Assembly: GCA_913059105.1 (NCBI GenBank)
Contig: CAJXRL010000018.1
Coordinates: 1 to 19,499 of the forward strand
Direction: 5' to 3'
Length of the DNA: 19,499 nucleotides
DNA from: an uncultured Flavobacteriales bacterium
Lineage (GTDB): Bacteria > Bacteroidota > Bacteroidia > Flavobacteriales_E > Vicingaceae
Shown one piece after another: positions 17,001-19,499 of this stretch. Position 1 is the stretch's first letter, and each line of letters begins with the position of its first letter. Under the pieces are notes generated by a model. That model was not told where the DNA came from. It worked only from the letters and a program-made list of their open reading frames with translations, and made no database searches. The position numbers and the translations under genes were made by a program.

Positions 17001-18421
17001 AGTTTTTCTTAAAACGATATTTGTTTGATAATACCCTATGGACCTTAATGAGTTTGAAGAATATTAATGTAACTTATAGTGAAACAGAAGGAACAATTCT
17101 TCCAAATTACAATCAAAGTATGAGTGTGCTTGGTCTTGGGCCAAATTGGAGTGCGCCAGGATGGGATTTTGTGGCAGGTATCCAACGGCCAGGGGAATCA
17201 TTTTTAGAAAGAGCACGAAACGATAGTGATGGAGATGGGAAAGCAGATTGGCTTGTTGATGGAGTATTTGTAAGTGGAGATTTTTCTAAGACTTTTAGTA
17301 GTCAATTTAGTATTCGAGCTACTTTACAACCAATTAAGGGACTTAGAATTCAGTTGGAAGCAAATAAACGAGAGTCAGAAAATACGACGCGAAATTTTTT
17401 CTATGATCCGGATTCAATGGCGTATAATTTTAACGCCCCAGTAATCGTGAATGGAAGTTATAGCCAATCGTTTCTAAGTTTTAAAACTGCCTTCTCAAAG
17501 AATGATGAAGATAATTTTAGTAATGAAACATTTGAAAAATTAAGAGCCAATCGTCAAGTGATCCGGGAAATATTAATTGATAATAATAGGTTTAATGCTG
17601 AAAATTTGGCGCCAGATACAACTAAAGGATATAGTGGAACGGCTCAAGAAGTCTTATTGTATTCATTCATTTCAGCGTATTCTGGGGAAAGCCCAAATAG
17701 TACATTTTTACAAGATTTTACAAAAATGCTACCAATGCCAAATTGGAATATAACCTACGACGGTTTATCTAAAATCCCTGCATTGAAAAGTCTATTTAAA
17801 ACGGTCACCTTAAATCATGCTTATCGTTCTACTTTTAGTGTTGGTAGTTTTACTAGAAACCAGCTCTATGAATCAGATGCTAACGGTGCACCAACCCAGT
17901 TAGATGCCAATGGTAATTTTATCACTGACAAACAATTGAGTGTTGCTAGCATAAGTGAGCAGTTTAGTCCTTTGATTAATGTTGACATGACATGGAACAA
18001 TAGCTTATTAACTAGGTTAGAAATGAGAAGAGACAGAAATGTGTCTTTGAGTTTTGCAAATAATCAAGTAACTGAAGTCGTAGGGAAAGAATATATTATT
18101 GGTCTGGGGTATCGATTGAGTAATGTGAAACTTCCTTTTAAGGTTGGGAAAGTAGAAAAGGCAAGTGATTTAGATTTGAGAGCAGATTTTTCTATTCGTG
18201 ATAATCAAACAGTAATTCGAAGGGTAGTGGAGAACAGAAATGAATTAACCTCAGGTCAGCGAATCTTCTCAATTAAGTTTACAGCAGATTACCGATTTAG
18301 CAGCAAGTTAAATTTGAGATTCTTTTATGATAGAGTCGCAAATACTCCATTAATTTCGTCTAGTTTTCCAACGGCAAATACAAATGCTGGAATTAGTTTG
18401 CGATTTACGCTTTCTCAATAA
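11039..18421 (+). CDS. sprA: SprA, type IX secretion system outer membrane translocon
   Basis: A 2460-residue giant outer membrane protein, close to the roughly 2400 residues of F. johnsoniae SprA. The family forms a 36-strand single-chain barrel that exports T9SS cargo and gliding adhesins, with PorV and a plug protein as partners. The N-terminus MIHKKRYISRFILPMTLLG...SLLAS is a signal peptide, with basic residues 4-6 then a hydrophobic core. It requires a TTG start; the first in-frame ATG (11081) would lose the basic region. Family landmarks include FRPQINIKGELFDRIFGG (149-166), VDYTVDYNLGRVRILNEG, FIQFWIMDPF, acidic loops at residues 1007-1187 and a terminal strand GISLRFTLSQ. A 55-residue Lys/Glu-rich insert lies at 1934-1988. 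The gene is intact with no frameshift, 16 nt after ruvA. Confidence 0.97.
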   Translation: MIHKKRYISRFILPMTLLGAFVSSLLASMPIEPPSQGGFGVLFAPADSTEDDSNKVKLLFPFDDHSNEGYGKNGSPLYMKDPSNIKKEFEYDPVTGEYKYYQKLGDRDFRSPNSMSLEEYLKYDMAKSQKDFWRQKQDAQSLNQTEGFRPQINIKGELFDRIFGGNVIDIRPQGSAELSFGINVSRRDNPILPERQRRTSTFDFQQKIQLNVIGNIGEKLKIQTSYNTEATFDFENQTKLDYTGYEDEIIKKIEAGNVSLPLQSSLITGSQTLFGLKTELQFGRLRVTTLFSQEKGEKKEIDIAGGAQVQEFEKSASEYEDNRHYFLSHLFREEYEKNLASPPRITSRINITAVEVYITNTQGSFQNTRNILAFTDLANDRRINNTDRIQLAVPRVNVASNDANELFANLTGGYAGSGDIRGFNNADQILQRELLKSGEDYERLENAVLLSQNEYTINPQLGYISLNRTLNPQDVLAVSYRYTYNGQVYQVGELSTDGIDGQNALYLKLLKGTIINPTLPSWDLMMKNVYSLDAFNVSPENFTFEIWYLNEETGVEIPYFPSGKPANKPLTNVLGLDRMTVTNQLQPDGLFDFIQDVTINAQNGKVYFPVLEPFGDYLKSRFNDQNLANKFAYDSLYTTTKILAQQDVDHNRYTFRGRYQSSGGSEISLNSFNIPQGSVSVTAGGAQLTENVDYTVDYNLGRVRILNEGILASGQPIKVSLGSNSLFNVQTKTLIGSRFDYRISDDINLGGTILNLTERPLTRKINIGDEPISNTIVGLDGSYSSNAPILTKLADMLPFYSTKKKSTFTIAGEVAKLFPGNSKAITKSGIAYIDDFEGSQTVLDIRSFNAWSLASTPQGQDDLFPEANLTINDRSYGFNRAKLAWYTIDPLFFRNDSRTPGHIKDSDSQGNNYSREILETEVFPNKDPEPGLINNLPTLDLAFYPKERGPYNYEINPTRFSDGISSQGLLNAPETRWGGIMREITSSDFEASNVEFIQFWIMDPFNDQDGNANHNGGQLYFNIGSVSEDILKDSRKSFENGFDKNGDITNTDETVWGRIPTIQSVVNAFDNNPSSRNFQDIGLDGLSDNDERAFFQQSYLDSLANVITDQNIFSSFFNDPSNDNYHYYRGSDYDGQQLSILNRYKRFNGHQGNSPTGNQSPESYPTASTTLPDIEDVNRNFNLDRTESYFQYKVQLSPDLLTPDNVGSNFITDVVRATKNVNGETKTVNWYQFKIPIRQPEKVIGEIRDFKSIRFMRMFLKGFDEQVIVRFARLGLVRGEWRSYQGPDVPPGDTHGAEPGATTFNIGAVNVEENSNRVPINYTIPPDINREIDFGTTNQRQLNEQSLVLDVCDLQDGYSKYAFRYLDLDIRQYKRLKMFSHAEAGNENEFLNNGDVSVVLRLGTDFDNNYYEYEVPLDVSLPGQNQPEEVWPENNEIDLEFDKLINAKQARNRLTIGPGSGVLIGNAYEAVDGKNIIRVKGNPNLAEVRVIMIGVRNRRGGPIEFFDDGLAKCAEVWVNELRLSDFNNDGGWAATARATAQIADLGSVNLSGSYSTPGWGSLEQKLNERQRETKQQYDLSASVELAKFLPKGTNVSIPMYYSISESIVRPEYNPLDPDIKLKDFFRSPELSEDYKDSIRRITDDITRRKSLNFTNVRKTPGPNKKKSNFYDIENFSFTYAYSEIFKRSVNVEKDKQETYRGQINYTFSGKSKSIEPFKKVKFLDHKAFQLIKDFNFNFVPNQISVQNSFDRNYQERQARTITNSSAGTFINQSPVFYQKAFNWQRLYTLRHKLTKSITFNFSASARALIGEPDGAVDKRDEKGYEAYKKEVWNNIKGFGDNTNYTHNFDINYNIPINKLPGLDFITSSARYGATYAWDLVGNPSDTSPSLGATIQNSNTKRINATVNFQSLLNKFQYIRDLKDPSIDNKYVIIDKEDEEADDKKEKKNDKKNTVKELVSEEEKKSTEDNLVSTVNSTEEEPDTLRKKKFFLKRYLFDNTLWTLMSLKNINVTYSETEGTILPNYNQSMSVLGLGPNWSAPGWDFVAGIQRPGESFLERARNDSDGDGKADWLVDGVFVSGDFSKTFSSQFSIRATLQPIKGLRIQLEANKRESENTTRNFFYDPDSMAYNFNAPVIVNGSYSQSFLSFKTAFSKNDEDNFSNETFEKLRANRQVIREILIDNNRFNAENLAPDTTKGYSGTAQEVLLYSFISAYSGESPNSTFLQDFTKMLPMPNWNITYDGLSKIPALKSLFKTVTLNHAYRSTFSVGSFTRNQLYESDANGAPTQLDANGNFITDKQLSVASISEQFSPLINVDMTWNNSLLTRLEMRRDRNVSLSFANNQVTEVVGKEYIIGLGYRLSNVKLPFKVGKVEKASDLDLRADFSIRDNQTVIRRVVENRNELTSGQRIFSIKFTADYRFSSKLNLRFFYDRVANTPLISSSFPTANTNAGISLRFTLSQ

Positions 18422-18432
18422 TTTTCTTTCTA

Positions 18433-18440
18433 TAAATTTG
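18433..18440 (+). promoter_or_regulatory. Candidate -7 box for gcvH
   Basis: TAAATTTG in the 39-nt sprA-gcvH gap is an exact TAnnTTTG match, 20 nt before the gcvH ATG. No -33 TTTG is seen at the right spacing. It suggests gcvH can be transcribed separately from sprA. No terminator hairpin is visible after sprA. Confidence 0.38.
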
Positions 18441-18460
18441 TCACAACTAAAATTTAAAAC

Positions 18461-18838
18461 ATGAATATTCCTGCAGATTTAAAATACACTTCAGATCACG
18501 AATGGCTTAAAATAGAAGGAGACGTTGCAACCATTGGAATTACCGATTTTGCACAAAGCGAATTAGGCGATATAGTTTACGTGGAAGTTGAAACAGAGGG
18601 TGATATGCTGGATAAAGGCGAGGTTTTTGGAACCGTTGAAGCCGTTAAAACAGTTTCTGATTTGTTTATGCCTTTGAAAGGAGAAGTTATCGAAGTGAAC
18701 GAAAATATAGAATCTACACCGGAATCAGTTAATGAAAGTCCTTACGAAGATGGTTGGATGATCAAGGTAAAGATTGAAGATTTAAGCGAATTAGACAATT
18801 TGCTTTCTGCTGAAGCATATCAAGCAGAAATCAGCTAA
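18461..18838 (+). CDS. gcvH: Glycine cleavage system H protein
   Basis: Lipoyl-carrying shuttle protein of the glycine cleavage complex, passing the aminomethyl group from P protein to T protein; cytosolic. The 125-residue length is standard. MNIPADLKYTSDHEWLKIEG is the family start, followed by GITDFAQSELGDIVYVEVE and the lipoylation site GTVEAVKTVSDLFMPLKGEV with Lys63. The C-terminal half has NESPYEDGWMIKVKI. The genes for P, T and L proteins are not in the window. The stop is directly followed by the ATG of the VanZ-like gene. Confidence 0.97.
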   Translation: MNIPADLKYTSDHEWLKIEGDVATIGITDFAQSELGDIVYVEVETEGDMLDKGEVFGTVEAVKTVSDLFMPLKGEVIEVNENIESTPESVNESPYEDGWMIKVKIEDLSELDNLLSAEAYQAEIS

Positions 18839-19180
18839 ATGAAACATTTGCGTTGGGTTCCCATTATTCTATGGGTGCTCATCATATGTTGGTTAAGCTT
18901 TTCTCCACTCGACAAATTATCAATCAAACCACCAATTGGTGCTGATAAATTGGCGCATGTTCTCATGTATGCCATTCTTGGGAGTTTAGTAGGTTGGACA
19001 ACAATTAACAAGATTTTCCGTTCTAAACTTTATATGTTTGCTTTTTTGTTAGCAGGAGGAACAGAAGTTATTCAGCACCTTTTTATTATTAATAGAACAG
19101 GAGATGTGTTTGATTTTATAGCCAATTGCATTGGGTTGATTATTATTCTATATTTGGCGAAACGATTTAAAAAAACTTAA
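18839..19180 (+). CDS. VanZ-family membrane protein
   Basis: A 113-residue inner membrane protein with about four predicted transmembrane segments (about 6-22, 38-56, 63-80 and 91-107) and a basic C-terminus. It has the VanZ-like (PF04892) conserved polar residues: SPLDK, DKLAH (36-40), TEVIQH with Glu76 and Gln79, and RTGDVFDFIANCIG with Arg86, Asp89, Asp92 and Asn96. Members of the family have no settled biochemical function outside teicoplanin resistance. There is no gap after gcvH, so it is translated from the same message. Confidence 0.86.
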   Translation: MKHLRWVPIILWVLIICWLSFSPLDKLSIKPPIGADKLAHVLMYAILGSLVGWTTINKIFRSKLYMFAFLLAGGTEVIQHLFIINRTGDVFDFIANCIGLIIILYLAKRFKKT

Positions 19181-19251
19181 CACATAGCTTACATTAAAAG
19201 AATAGAAGAGTTTGAAATTTTCTTATCTTAGCTAATTGAAACTGTAATAAT

Positions 19252-19451
19252 ATGCAACTAAAAAAGAATCCCAAAGCTGATCTAGAAGGTAAGAAAGGTA
19301 TTTTCTTCGCTATAGGTTTAGTATTGTCATTGTCCTTTGTTCTTATCGCTTTCGAATGGAAAACATACGAAGGAGGCACAAATTCATTGGGCCAATTACA
19401 AATGGATGACATTGAAGATGAAATCATCCCAATTACACAACAGAATCAACC
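19252..19451 (+). CDS. TonB-like energy transducer, N-terminal part (3'-truncated)
   Basis: The ATG at 19252 opens a frame of 66 complete codons that runs into the adapter. MQLKKNPKADLEGKKGIFF is the characteristic N-terminus of flavobacterial TonB-family proteins. A single hydrophobic anchor follows (about 17-34) ending AFEWKTYEGG, then an acidic and proline-containing periplasmic start (MDDIEDEIIPITQQNQP). The C-terminal domain that would contact TonB-dependent receptors is beyond the fragment end, so the assignment rests on the N-terminus and on the usual position after gcvH-vanZ in this group. Any longer reading frame into 19452 onward is artificial. Confidence 0.78.
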
Positions 19452-19499
19452 CTGTCTCTTATACACATCTGACGCTGCCGACGATCTACTCTGTGTAGA
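19452..19499 (-). other. Synthetic Nextera (Tn5) adapter with index, right end
   Basis: An exact reverse complement of positions 1-48: the mosaic end (CTGTCTCTTATACACATCT), the Read 1 adapter, the same 8-base index and the same seven P5 bases. Not genomic. The last genomic base is about 19451. Confidence 0.98.

Noticed and set aside
19194..19427. A 77-codon minus-strand frame at the right end.
   Set aside because: It overlaps the recognisable TonB-like N-terminus on the plus strand and has no family resemblance.
1..19499. The 48-bp perfect inverted repeats at the ends look like transposon terminal inverted repeats.
   Set aside because: They match the commercial Tn5/Nextera adapter plus index, and the genes between them are chromosomal housekeeping genes with no transposase.

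Overview
The window is a 19.4 kb piece of an AT-rich Bacteroidota chromosome, most likely from class Flavobacteriia or order Flavobacteriales (for example a marine or uncultured relative). The evidence is a full-length SprA (the giant type IX secretion translocon), a T9SS type A C-terminal sorting signal, PF13568-type barrel and Omp28/DUF6029 envelope proteins, TAnnTTTG-like promoter elements, and the flavobacterial gene order maeB-ruvA-sprA-gcvH-vanZ-tonB. Both extremities (1-48 and 19452-19499) are not genomic. They are identical, inverted copies of an Illumina Nextera/Tn5 adapter including an 8-base index, so both terminal genes are cut by the fragment or contig ends.

Layout. 49-1658 (+): the 3' two thirds of ruvB followed after 3 nt by queG. 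1662-1684: a hairpin terminator between queG and a convergent small conserved gene of 62 codons (minus strand). 2012-6488 (minus): a gene run in the order tlpA-like thiol reductase, an intrinsic terminator, a DUF6029-like barrel protein, an Omp28-like lipoprotein with a CxxC motif, a PF13568-like outer membrane barrel protein, and ubiX. The last four are nearly contiguous or overlapping. 6585-7352 (+): a divergently transcribed small T9SS cargo. It shares a perfect bidirectional terminator with a minus-strand sirtuin (7393-8076). 8170-18421 (+): maeB, ruvA and sprA with 0 and 16 nt gaps. 18461-19180 (+): gcvH and a VanZ-like gene with a 0 nt gap. 19252-19451 (+): the start of a TonB-like gene.

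How the parts fit. RuvA and RuvB are the two subunits of the Holliday junction branch-migration motor, encoded here in separate transcription units about 10 kb apart. SprA is the outer membrane pore through which proteins with the C-terminal sorting signal, such as the one at 6585-7352, are exported. The 2.0-6.5 kb cluster is an envelope set with two predicted thioredoxin-fold proteins beside a secreted protein that carries a cysteine pair. That is the most suggestive functional association in the window, but it is an inference from context. The rest is conserved housekeeping: queuosine synthesis, prenyl-FMN synthesis, malic enzyme and the glycine cleavage H protein. I saw no CRISPR array, tRNA, rRNA, insertion sequence, prophage or defence island, and nothing that clearly qualifies as a new system. 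No gene-free stretch exceeds 100 nt.
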